A stretch of 57,189 nucleotides of DNA from Saccharospirillum impatiens DSM 12546 (GTDB taxonomy: Bacteria > Pseudomonadota > Gammaproteobacteria > Pseudomonadales > Natronospirillaceae). Made by a program: the position numbers and the translations under genes. Below, piece after piece: positions 1 through 7,650 of the stretch. The notes under the pieces are model-generated. The model was given only the letters and a program-made list of their open reading frames with translations, was not told the DNA's origin and did not search any database. The number at the start of each line of letters is the position of its first letter. Positions within the stretch are counted from its first letter, which is position 1. The stretch spans positions 1 through 57,189 of the forward strand of contig NZ_AUIH01000027.1 in NCBI RefSeq assembly GCF_000423605.1, written 5' to 3'.

Positions 1-243
1 ACCCATTGACGTTGCGGTTGGCACCGTGACAAAGGACGAGTTCGTGCTTGCCTGGCGACGTGTAGAATGCTCGACCGGTGCAAGCCATCCCTTTTTGCGC
101 AGGGTATACCGGTAGTTGTAAAGCGCTTCGATACGGATGCTCAATTGTTCGGCCAGTGCTTTGATGGACTGACCATTGGTCTCGGCGTCTTGGAGCTGTT
201 TCAGGTAATACGCTTGCTTGGGGGTCAGAGTGCTTTTACTCAT
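1..243 (-). CDS. tnpA: IS66-family accessory protein TnpA (5' part only)
   Basis: An open frame starts at the ATG at 243 (MSKSTLTPKQAYYLKQ...) and stays open for 81 codons to the window edge. The N-terminal half reads as a short helix-turn-helix module (NGQSIKALAEQLSI, then a basic YTLRKKGW segment). This matches the TnpA accessory protein of IS66 elements, which is needed with TnpB for transposition by the TnpC DDE enzyme. An upstream GGAGAC before the ATG can serve as ribosome binding site. Assignment rests on its position just inside a GTAA terminus and its general pattern, so the family call is good but the exact subtype is not known. Confidence 0.6.
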   Translation of the reverse strand, partial: MSKSTLTPKQAYYLKQLQDAETNGQSIKALAEQLSIRIEALYNYRYTLRKKGWLAPVEHSTRRQASTNSSFVTVPTATSMG

Positions 244-323
244 GATAGTCTCCGTTGAATGAACGAAGGCTACGCTATCGCATTAGGCTGAGCTTTTTCA
301 GATGTGGTTTGTGGATCGCTTAC
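1..323 (-). mobile_element. IS66-family insertion sequence, left (tnpA) end, truncated by the window edge
   Basis: The minus strand read from 323 begins GTAAGCG, and IS66-family termini characteristically start with GTAA. The terminus is followed about 80 bases later by a small HTH-type accessory ORF starting at 243. The rest of the element (remainder of tnpA, tnpB, tnpC) would lie to the left of position 1. The terminus falls inside the RhuM-family gene and supplies its premature stop. The outer boundary at 323 is inferred from GTAA and the abrupt end of the RhuM reading frame; the other end and the target duplication cannot be seen here. Confidence 0.7.
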
Positions 324-949
324 AGCTCTGCTGCGGTTTTCCCCGAGGCGGCGAAATGCAGCTTGTTCTGAATAATACGGAAGAACTGAGTGGTCTCCCG
401 GGCCGAAGGTTCATAGTCAGCCGCCAGCATGAATATCTCGCGAACCCGCAGATACATGCGGCGTTCACTGGCCCGAATATCCCGAATGCGTTCCAGTAAT
501 TCGTCGAAATAGTCGGGCACCTGGCTCGCACCCGGTACAGGCGGGTTTCGGAGTCGCTCGTCATCCATGACAAAGCCTTTGATCAGGTATTCCTGCAATC
601 GGCTATTGGCCCACCGGCGGAACTGGACGCCCCGGGGTGACCGAACACGAAAGCCCACGGCCAAGATAGCGTCGAGGCTATAGTGCTTGACCTGCCGTTG
701 AACCTGCCTGCTGCCTTCTTGCCGAACTTGTAAGTATTCCTTACAAGTTGCCGCCTCTATCAGCTCACCCTCCTCAAAGAGGGACTTCAGGTGCAAGGTA
801 ATGTTCTGGGGCGTTGTGTCGAACAGCTGTGCCATGAGTGCCTGGCTAAGCCAAAGGGTCTCATCCTCAAAGCGGCATTCAACGCGGGTTGAGCCATCTT
901 CAGTGGTATAGAGAATGAACTCGCCAGTCGGTTCGGGGCTATCAGTCAT
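320..949 (-). CDS. RhuM-family protein, C-terminally truncated by IS66 insertion
   Basis: This 209-residue product matches the N-terminal two-thirds of the RhuM/virulence-protein family: the LWLSQALMAQLF helix-turn-helix start, VKHYSLDAILAVGFRVRSPRG in the middle, and NKLHFAASGKTAAEL at the end. Full-length members are usually about 330 residues and continue after the TAAEL motif. Here the frame stops exactly at the IS66 terminus, so the C-terminal region is lost or lies beyond the element. The start at 949 is preferred over a TTG further upstream because AAGGAAG precedes it at good spacing. It is the last visible gene of the hsdM-hsdS operon; RhuM genes often sit in restriction-modification loci, but their biochemical role is not settled. 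Confidence 0.8.
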   Translation of the reverse strand: MTDSPEPTGEFILYTTEDGSTRVECRFEDETLWLSQALMAQLFDTTPQNITLHLKSLFEEGELIEAATCKEYLQVRQEGSRQVQRQVKHYSLDAILAVGFRVRSPRGVQFRRWANSRLQEYLIKGFVMDDERLRNPPVPGASQVPDYFDELLERIRDIRASERRMYLRVREIFMLAADYEPSARETTQFFRIIQNKLHFAASGKTAAEL

Positions 950-996
950 AGTCGGCTTCCTTGATCGATATTGACGGTTCTCGGGCTTTACGGCTC

Positions 997-1560
997 TCAA
1001 GAGGCTTCATACGCATCATCCAGCAACGCCAGCATTGCTTTGACCGGCCAGATAACGGCTTTACCCCGGTTCACCGTGCAAGGCCGGTCTGCAAGCCAGG
1101 CGCTGGTGCGGTAGGGTGCCAGGTCGGCCACTGAGGCGCGGTCGTACCAGAGCCAATGCTCTAGGTCTTGTGACATGTGATTCATCGTGCCCTGTACCGA
1201 GCGGTTGCACTGGCTGTCGCAGCAAAACGCCGCCAGGGAATGCTGCGCGTTTTCCAACTGGCGTTCACTGACCCCTACTTTCAGTAAGGTGTTGATAAAA
1301 CCGTCGATGAAGTGATGCTCCAGCTCGGAGAAATCCGGTTTGGTCAGGCACGGAACAAAGACGGGAAAGCGGGTGGCATCGTGAACGAACAGCACGCACT
1401 GGCGACGTTGCAAGGTGATGAGATTCGCGTGCCAGCCACTCAGCGGGCTTTCTGGTTCATCGTTGGCAGCAATGGGAGTAGGCTTGCTTGCAACCAAGTG
1501 ACCCACCTTATCCAGCGGCAGTTTGGCGATCAGTTTTTTTGTGCAGTGCAGGCGTATCAT
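997..1560 (-). CDS. DUF6933-like hypothetical protein in restriction operon
   Basis: A 187-residue soluble protein starting MIRLHCTKKLIAKLP. It has a central GWHANLITLQRRQCVLFVHDATRFPVFVP block that resembles the DUF6933 family. No catalytic motif is recognised. Its ATG overlaps the hsdS stop codon by four bases (ATGA at 1560-1557), so translation is likely coupled, and the RhuM gene starts 48 bases after it. The tight packing between hsdS and rhuM argues that it is part of the restriction-modification/defence operon rather than a stray gene. The domain name is recalled from the family pattern and should be confirmed with a profile search. Confidence 0.6.
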   Translation of the reverse strand: MIRLHCTKKLIAKLPLDKVGHLVASKPTPIAANDEPESPLSGWHANLITLQRRQCVLFVHDATRFPVFVPCLTKPDFSELEHHFIDGFINTLLKVGVSERQLENAQHSLAAFCCDSQCNRSVQGTMNHMSQDLEHWLWYDRASVADLAPYRTSAWLADRPCTVNRGKAVIWPVKAMLALLDDAYEAS

Positions 1561-2975
1561 GCTTCTGCTAATGCGTCTTCGACGGCGGCTTGGGCATCGG
1601 GGATATGTAGTTCGCCGGAGAGGAGTTTGGGGAGGAGCGTGTCTCTGACTTTAGATAAGGCGTTGATTTGTTCCAGATTTTTATCGATTTTACATGCGAT
1701 TTGGTTTAACTCGCTTTCAATCAGGTTACGACAGTTATCTTGAGGGGTGAGGACTTTGAGATCTTGAAGTACCTTTCTGCTTAGTTCAGTTTGCCCTGTG
1801 CTGCCCTCTCCCATCGCCTCAATAGTTGACTCGATAGAAAAAATAAGCCTTCCAAAAGTAAAAGGACGATAAATATTGGGGTTTGGACGAAGTACCGTTA
1901 CATGTGAATCTACAACGGTTGTTTCAGTAAGTGAGGTCACTTGTGCCACTCTGCCCAACGTGCCTACTCCTGTGGAGTTAATAACTACATCCCCAGTGTT
2001 TAGCTCCCGGCCATCGACCTTTTTTTTACATGGATCATTTCTTCGCGCCAGTTCAAAGTTAATAACGTGATTTCGCACACATTTTTGGTTCAGAACACGA
2101 ACGCCGCCCTCATCGGTGTACGTCGGTGAAATTCCTCTCTTTATGAATTCTGTTATTTCCTCCATCGAACGAATGGCCCATCCCTCAGGCACCCATCCCA
2201 TTTCGTCCGTAAACTCAAAACGGTTGGGGAAATGTTGGCGAATAGATTCGGGCAAGGGTTTGCGTTGATCGCCCATCGCTGCCCTTGCGTCGGCTTTGGT
2301 TTTTAACTCATCGGGAATGGGGCTGCCAGCGGCAAGTGCGTTGTCGATCACTGGGTCGAAATCTACAAACCAGCTTTTGAAGAGTGCTTGTGCTATTGAC
2401 TCTAGGGTGGAGTTGATCTTGCGGTTTAATTCGATTTTTTCATCGAGAGACCCAAGTATTTGAGCGATTTTCTTTTGCACTACTAGATCAGGTATTTTTA
2501 TAGGAAAGTTCTTTAAATAAGCTAAGTTGATTTTTGGTACACCAGTAGATTCTGAGTCTTTAAGTATTTTATTGACACTAGCTGTAGACGAAACCAAGTA
2601 GTAGACGAACAATGGTATTGCAGAATTAGTATCCACTGTAAGTTTCATTTGGTTTGAGGATAGTAAATATTCGGACTCGTCTTTTAATGGAATAAACCCT
2701 GTCTGTCCAAGCGTTCCTTTTTTTGTGAAAATGATATCACCGGCCTTGCATAGACTTCTTGATAGCCGACGAGCCGTTTCTTCAGAAACATAAACAAACT
2801 CTCGTGAATTAAACCGTTCTATACCGCGCGATAAGTTGCTTCCTCGTATTACAGGTACGCCTGTAATAGTGTATGAAGATGCAGGAAGATTAGACCCAAA
2901 AGGTCCATCAACAAACCCATGACCTCCATGCATAGAAATTTCGCCTAATGTGGTTGTTTGCCACTCACTCTCCAT
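1557..2975 (-). CDS. hsdS: Type I restriction-modification specificity subunit HsdS
   Basis: A 472-residue HsdS, which selects the bipartite DNA target of the type I enzyme. Two target-recognition domains are visible, about residues 1-165 and 250-410. Each is followed by a conserved helical spacer: IAQILGSLDEKIELNRKIN with ALFKSWFVDFDPV after the first, and LSKVRDTLLPKLLSGELHI at the end of the second. The start overlaps the end of hsdM by 11 bases, so the two are co-translated. The recognition-domain stretches (about 1620-2170 and 2440-2940) are clearly more AT-rich than the spacers and hsdM, as expected for domains exchanged by recombination. Length is normal for a two-domain HsdS. Confidence 0.95.
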   Translation of the reverse strand: MESEWQTTTLGEISMHGGHGFVDGPFGSNLPASSYTITGVPVIRGSNLSRGIERFNSREFVYVSEETARRLSRSLCKAGDIIFTKKGTLGQTGFIPLKDESEYLLSSNQMKLTVDTNSAIPLFVYYLVSSTASVNKILKDSESTGVPKINLAYLKNFPIKIPDLVVQKKIAQILGSLDEKIELNRKINSTLESIAQALFKSWFVDFDPVIDNALAAGSPIPDELKTKADARAAMGDQRKPLPESIRQHFPNRFEFTDEMGWVPEGWAIRSMEEITEFIKRGISPTYTDEGGVRVLNQKCVRNHVINFELARRNDPCKKKVDGRELNTGDVVINSTGVGTLGRVAQVTSLTETTVVDSHVTVLRPNPNIYRPFTFGRLIFSIESTIEAMGEGSTGQTELSRKVLQDLKVLTPQDNCRNLIESELNQIACKIDKNLEQINALSKVRDTLLPKLLSGELHIPDAQAAVEDALAEA

Positions 2976-4539
2976 AACCTAACCCCTCCAAATTCCGACG
3001 AATCACCGAATCTAATTTCTCCGCCTCCGCCATCTGGCGATACAACATCTGGCTCAGTTCCGTCATCTTTTCTTCGAAGGGAATGCCATCGTCTTCAATG
3101 GCCGCCGCACCCACGTAGCGCCCGGGGGTTAATACGTAGTCGTTGGCTTTAATCTCGTCCAGCGTGGCCGCTTTGCAGAAACCTGGGATATCTTCATAGC
3201 TACCGTCTTTGGCTTCTCCGCGCCAGGCGTGGTAGGTGCGGGCGATGTGGGCAATGTCGTCTGCGGTCAGTTCTTTGTGGGTGCGGTCGATCATGCTCCC
3301 GATGTTGCGGGCATCGATGAACAGGGTTTCGCCTTCGCGATTGCGGTGGTTGCTGTCGGTGTGGCCGGCGATGGTCTGGGCTTTTTTGTTTTTGGTCATA
3401 AACCACAGGCAGACCGGGATCTGGGTGGTGTAGAACAATTGGCCGGGCAGGGCGATCATGCAATCGACCAGGTCGTTTTCGATCATTTTCTGGCGAATGG
3501 CGCCTTCGCCCTTGGTGTTGGTGCTCATAGATCCGTTGGCCAGTACAAAACCGGCCACACCGGTTTCGCTGAGCTTCGACATCATGTGCAGTATCCAGGC
3601 GTAGTTGGCGTTGCCGACCGGGGGTACCTCGTAGCCGGCCCAGCGCGGGTCGTCGGTCAGCTCATCGGCGGCGCGCCACTGGTCGAGGTTGAACGGTGGG
3701 TTGGCCAGAATGAAGTCGGCTTTCAGGTCCGGGTGCTGGTCTTTGAAGAAGGTGTCGGCGGGTACGTCGCCCAGGTTGCTGGCAATGCCGCGAATGGCGA
3801 GGTTCATTTTGGCCAGTTTATAGGTGGCCCCGGTCTGCTCCTGGCCGTATATGGATATGTCTTTGGTGCTGCCCTGGTGACTTTCCACAAACTTGATGGA
3901 TTGCACAAACATGCCGCCCGAGCCGCAGCAGGGGTCGTATATTTTACCCTGGAAGGGCTCGATCATTTCGGCGATCAGGTTGACCACGCATTTGGGGGTG
4001 TAGAACTCGCCGCCGCCTTTGCCTTCCGTCGCGGCAAATTTCCCCAGGAAGTACTCGTACACCCGGCCAACGACGTCCTGTTCTTTGTCTGCCACGGTGT
4101 CGATGTTATCGATCGAGTCAATCAGAGCCGCGAGCTTGCTGCTGTCGAGCCCGAGACGAGAGAAATAGTTGTCAGGCAGGGCACCGCGTAAGGACGGGTT
4201 GGTTTTCTCGACTGTGGCCAGCGCGGTATCAATTTTCAGGGCGATGTCGCCTTGCTTGGCGTGCTTTTGAATGTGAGACCAGCGGGCAGGTTCTGGCAGG
4301 TAGAACACGTTCTTCATGGTGTAGAACTCGACCATGTCGAGGTAGCCGCCCTTGCCTTCATCGATCAGCACCTGGCGACGTGCCTCGAAGGTATCGCTGA
4401 CGAATTTCAGAAAGATCAGGCTCAGTACAACGTGTTTGTACTCGGAAGACTCAACGCTGCCCCGCAGTTTGTCGGCCGTATCCCAGAGGTGTTGCTCGAA
4501 ACTTTTGGTGTTTTTGGGTGTGCGGGACTGCTTAGCCAT
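2965..4539 (-). CDS. hsdM: Type I restriction-modification DNA methyltransferase subunit HsdM
   Basis: A 524-residue N6-adenine methyltransferase. The N-terminal helical domain (FEQHLWDTADKLRGSVESSEYKHVVLSLIFLKFV) is typical of HsdM. The S-adenosylmethionine motif DPCCGSGGMF lies near residue 200 and the catalytic NPPF motif near residue 275. It is the first visible gene of the leftward operon and overlaps hsdS. The nuclease/translocase subunit HsdR is not present in the window; it may lie beyond the IS66 element to the left. Methylation with HsdS alone would still be possible. All motifs appear intact and the length is normal. Confidence 0.96.
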   Translation of the reverse strand: MAKQSRTPKNTKSFEQHLWDTADKLRGSVESSEYKHVVLSLIFLKFVSDTFEARRQVLIDEGKGGYLDMVEFYTMKNVFYLPEPARWSHIQKHAKQGDIALKIDTALATVEKTNPSLRGALPDNYFSRLGLDSSKLAALIDSIDNIDTVADKEQDVVGRVYEYFLGKFAATEGKGGGEFYTPKCVVNLIAEMIEPFQGKIYDPCCGSGGMFVQSIKFVESHQGSTKDISIYGQEQTGATYKLAKMNLAIRGIASNLGDVPADTFFKDQHPDLKADFILANPPFNLDQWRAADELTDDPRWAGYEVPPVGNANYAWILHMMSKLSETGVAGFVLANGSMSTNTKGEGAIRQKMIENDLVDCMIALPGQLFYTTQIPVCLWFMTKNKKAQTIAGHTDSNHRNREGETLFIDARNIGSMIDRTHKELTADDIAHIARTYHAWRGEAKDGSYEDIPGFCKAATLDEIKANDYVLTPGRYVGAAAIEDDGIPFEEKMTELSQMLYRQMAEAEKLDSVIRRNLEGLGYGE

Positions 4540-4783
4540 ATACTGCCTATTGTTGGTGAATTGCCAGGCTACCCCCGTGTTCGCTCAGCGTAGTCTCAGT
4601 AATTGAGGTTCGAGTATGGATGTACAGGGGAGCTAAAGGGCCAGTATACCTGCGTCAGGATCGTTGTGAACGGGGTTGCTGGCTCTTTAGTAAACTGCTG
4701 GTGAAAAGTGAGCAAGTGAACGACCGAGGATCACTCGGGCACCCACCGTTGCCCACGTTCAGCTCTGGTCAGTTGGCTTACGT

Positions 4784-5599
4784 TCAATCCAAATCCCACT
4801 CTGGCGCAAAACTCGGGTTGGCCAGTCTTAAATCGTAGCCCAGGGTGTCGATGCGCGACGACTCTGAGACGGTTAGCTCCAGGTCCATCGCCGCCAGGTT
4901 GCTTTGCAGATGTTCGCGCCGGGTCGATGACGGTATGGTGATGATGCCCCGCTGCTTGATCCAGGCCAGCGCAACCTGAGCCGGCTTGACCCCCTTGTTC
5001 TCGGCAATGGCATTCAATACCGGGTCATCGTTGACGCGGCCGACGGCCAGCGGCATGTAGCCGGTGACCAGGATGTCACGTTGCTGGCAGTGTTCGACCA
5101 GTTTGCGATTGGGCAGGTAGGGGTGAATCTCCACCTGGTTGGTCAACAGGCTGCCGGGGCCGAGTATCTTCAGGGCTTCGTCAATCTGGGCAATGGTGAA
5201 ATTGGATACCCCGATGTGGCGGGTCAGGCCGTCATCCTGGGCGGCTTTTAGCTCACCCAGGTAATCTGCCATGGGCACATCCCCTTCGGGTGCGGGCCAG
5301 TGAATCAGCAGCAGGTCGACCTGTGCCATGTTCAGACGCGCCAGGCTCTGCTCGACACTGCGCCGGAAGGTATCCCGGCTGAGCTGGTCGACCCAGACCT
5401 TGGTGGTCACAAACACCTCATCACGACTGACCGGGCTATCGGCAATGGCCTTGCCGACAGCCGCCTCGTTGTCATACATCTGCGCGGTATCGATGGTCCG
5501 ATAGCCGAGCTCAAGCGCTGTGCTGACTGCCTGATAAGCGACTTCTTCCTTTAACCGGTAAGTCCCCAGGCCCGGGTTGGTCAGAGTTACGTCAGACAT
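4784..5599 (-). CDS. dkgB: Aldo-keto reductase, 2,5-diketo-D-gluconate reductase B type
   Basis: A 271-residue NADPH-dependent aldo-keto reductase that closely follows E. coli DkgB along its whole length (GLGTYRLKEE, ALELGYRTIDTAQMYDNE, TNQVEIHPYL, IITIPSSTRREHLQSNL, ending APEWD). The catalytic tetrad is visible as Asp37, Tyr42, Lys67 and His100. Likely substrates are 2,5-diketo-D-gluconate or methylglyoxal-type aldehydes in the cytoplasm. The start at 5599 is chosen because the family N-terminus begins there and GGAGAA precedes it; an upstream in-frame extension is not conserved. It is transcribed divergently from the cytochrome lipoprotein gene that begins 136 bases away. Confidence 0.92.
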   Translation of the reverse strand: MSDVTLTNPGLGTYRLKEEVAYQAVSTALELGYRTIDTAQMYDNEAAVGKAIADSPVSRDEVFVTTKVWVDQLSRDTFRRSVEQSLARLNMAQVDLLLIHWPAPEGDVPMADYLGELKAAQDDGLTRHIGVSNFTIAQIDEALKILGPGSLLTNQVEIHPYLPNRKLVEHCQQRDILVTGYMPLAVGRVNDDPVLNAIAENKGVKPAQVALAWIKQRGIITIPSSTRREHLQSNLAAMDLELTVSESSRIDTLGYDLRLANPSFAPEWDLD

Positions 5600-5735
5600 A
5601 AGCAGTTCTCCAGTGTTTACCATTACAAGACGGTTGGGGTGGTTCGCGTGCGTTAAAGGGGTCGGGTTAACCGGCACTTGATTGGGCGTTTTCACCCGCT
5701 GTCACTTTCAGTGTATCGACTTTAGAATAGTGGGC

Positions 5736-6239
5736 ATGAAAAAACTCACGTTATTGACAGTGACGCTCGGTCTGCTGGGTTGCGATACCGCCAGTGAGCC
5801 CGAAGTTGCCAAGGGTTCAGCGGCATCCGGCCAGGGTTTGGCCGAGGTGACACTGGACGCCAAACCCGGAACCGGCCGCTGGTACACGCGTGCGCAAGTT
5901 GAGCGGGGCCGGGAAACCTTTGGGCAGTATTGTGCGGCTTGTCATGGCGCCAATGCCGAAGCGACTCCCAACTGGCGAACGCTCGATGCCAATGGCCATT
6001 ATCCGCCACCACCGCTCAACGGCAGCGCACACGCCTGGCATCACCCGCTGGCGGTGTTGTCGATGGTCATAGAGGAGGGTGGCGAACCGCTTGGCGGCGT
6101 CATGCCCGCCTGGGGCGATACGCTGAGTGAGGCCGGGATTGTCGAGGTAATCGCCAGTTTTCAAAGCTACTGGTCGGATGAGATTTATCAGCTCTGGCTG
6201 GAGCGCGAACGCGCCAGTCGGGGGTTATCCGCAGATTAA
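5736..6239 (+). CDS. Cytochrome c lipoprotein
   Basis: A 167-residue exported protein. The N-terminus is a short signal peptide ending in a lipobox (LGLLGC, Cys16), so it should be a membrane-anchored lipoprotein. A single c-type heme site, CAACH, occurs near residue 69, with a candidate distal methionine in GGVMPAWG near residue 127. This is the pattern of a class I cytochrome c. The start at 5736 (MKKLTLL...) is chosen over the longer frame because it gives a proper signal peptide. It lies just downstream, on the opposite strand, of the copper genes; a role in periplasmic electron transfer is likely but the partner is unknown. Confidence 0.85.
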   Translation: MKKLTLLTVTLGLLGCDTASEPEVAKGSAASGQGLAEVTLDAKPGTGRWYTRAQVERGRETFGQYCAACHGANAEATPNWRTLDANGHYPPPPLNGSAHAWHHPLAVLSMVIEEGGEPLGGVMPAWGDTLSEAGIVEVIASFQSYWSDEIYQLWLERERASRGLSAD

Positions 6240-6296
6240 TGATCGTACGTCAGGCAAAGTGGCCCCGAAAGCAAGGCGTTCGGGGCCGGTTGCGAC

Positions 6297-7007
6297 TTAC
6301 TGGCGGCTCAGCCAGTCCCGCATTTCACTGATTTCCCGGTTTTGTTCGCGCACCACGGCCTGAGCCATAGTACGCAGCTGGGTGTCATCGCTGTATTCCA
6401 GCACAACCTCAGCCATTTCGATGGCCGCCTGGTGATGTGGGATCATGCCGGTGACAAAGCGAGTATTGATGTCCGCATCGCGCTCGCCGTGCATGCCGCC
6501 CATCATCGTCATCATGGAGGCCTGATAGGCCCGAATGATCTCAGCGGCTCTGGCGTCGGGCTGGGGTTCCGGGTTGTCTCTCAGCCAGGTTTCCATAAAG
6601 GCCATCTCATCGCTTTGCGCCGTTATGATCTCATTGGCCAGTTCAGCCAGTTCCGCATCGGCCTGTCCGGATTCGAGCAGTATCGTCGACATATCCACCG
6701 CACCCTGATGATGAGGAATCATGCCGACCACAAAATCGTAGTCAACATCACCGCTGGGTGGGTTGTTGTGCATGTCCTGCATCATGCGGGCATTGGCGGC
6801 GGTGAAGGGGTTGTTGCTCATGGCGCTCATTCCGGACATTTGCGAGCCACCCATGGCACCTTGTTCGCCGTCCGCCATGGTTGAGTGCATGGGCATGGAG
6901 CAAGCCGAGAGTACCAGTGTACTCAGTGCCAGCGCTGTGGCCGTCTTCAGAGCGCTGAAGCGGATTGTGTAGGGTGCAGTTCGTATTCTGGTTGACTGAT
7001 TTTTCAT
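6297..7007 (-). CDS. DUF305 family metal-binding lipoprotein
   Basis: A 236-residue lipoprotein (lipobox LVLSAC near residue 36) followed by a Met-rich stretch and two DUF305 repeats. Each repeat carries the hallmark GMIPHHQ motif (FVVGMIPHHQGAVDM and FVTGMIPHHQAAIEM). Several Met and His residues (MHNNP, MMTMMGGMHGE) are suited to binding copper or silver. It is probably a periplasmic copper chaperone or sequestration protein. It is the last gene of the copA operon, about 115 bases after the small membrane protein, and would respond to the CueR-type promoter upstream of copA. Confidence 0.9.
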   Translation of the reverse strand: MKNQSTRIRTAPYTIRFSALKTATALALSTLVLSACSMPMHSTMADGEQGAMGGSQMSGMSAMSNNPFTAANARMMQDMHNNPPSGDVDYDFVVGMIPHHQGAVDMSTILLESGQADAELAELANEIITAQSDEMAFMETWLRDNPEPQPDARAAEIIRAYQASMMTMMGGMHGERDADINTRFVTGMIPHHQAAIEMAEVVLEYSDDTQLRTMAQAVVREQNREISEMRDWLSRQ

Positions 7008-7123
7008 GGTCGTTTTCCGTTAATGTGTACCGATCATTGGCCTTGTGGCATCGACAGTGGTGACCACGCAATACTGCGCTTCTGCGACAGTTGCGGCTGG
7101 CGATCACCATAAACACAAGGCGT

Positions 7124-7576
7124 TCAGGACAGAGTGGCAAACATACCGGGTTTCGGGGGCGGGGGTGTCAGGTCAGCCCGCCAGGGTTGCCAGTGAGCGG
7201 GCTGTATTTCAGGGGTCAGTGTCACCTCACGCGAGTGCATCGTAAGGCTGTTTGCAGGCAACATAACGCTCAGGCAGTGATCAGCACACAGGTCATGAAC
7301 GTGAGGCAGGGAAGGGTCACCGGGCGCACTGGCGACTCCGTTGTGGTGTAGGGCCATGGCGGCATGATGCGCTGCGATATCGGTGGCATTCACCCCGGTC
7401 AGGGAGTCAGTCGGTGGTGTTGCCATGAGGGCATTGTGCGCACCGGTGAGACCCCAACTGACCAGCAGAAGGGCAATGAGCAGGAACTGAAACCATCCGT
7501 TTGCAGACAACCGGGTACTCAGGCTGTTTACACGCCTGGTATCTGGGGTCTGCTTAATGACGGTTTCAGGGTTCAT
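7124..7576 (-). CDS. Small His/Cys-rich membrane-anchored protein of the copper operon
   Basis: A 150-residue protein with one hydrophobic segment (WFQFLLIALLLVSWGLTGA, about residues 27-46) and an exported tail rich in His and containing HVHDLCADHC. This resembles CopL/DUF2946-type proteins found next to copper genes, but the match is only at the level of layout and metal-ligand content. A GAGGAT sequence precedes the ATG. It lies between copA and the DUF305 gene on the same strand, 74 bases after copA, so a periplasmic copper-sensing or binding role is inferred from context. It could equally be an unrelated small envelope protein. Confidence 0.6.
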   Translation of the reverse strand: MNPETVIKQTPDTRRVNSLSTRLSANGWFQFLLIALLLVSWGLTGAHNALMATPPTDSLTGVNATDIAAHHAAMALHHNGVASAPGDPSLPHVHDLCADHCLSVMLPANSLTMHSREVTLTPEIQPAHWQPWRADLTPPPPKPGMFATLS

Positions 7577-7650
7577 GCCGTTATCCTCAAACGATCCGGT
7601 CTGCCGGGCAAGGCGCCATACACAAAGATTACCCGGTGACCGGCCCTCGG

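Noticed and set aside
3229-4191. Long plus-strand frame of 320 codons opposite hsdM
   Set aside because: It is the antisense shadow of the conserved methyltransferase gene; its composition is typical of reversed GC-rich coding DNA.
4620-4838. Small plus-strand frame between hsdM and dkgB
   Set aside because: It overlaps the end of dkgB and has no similarity or start signal.
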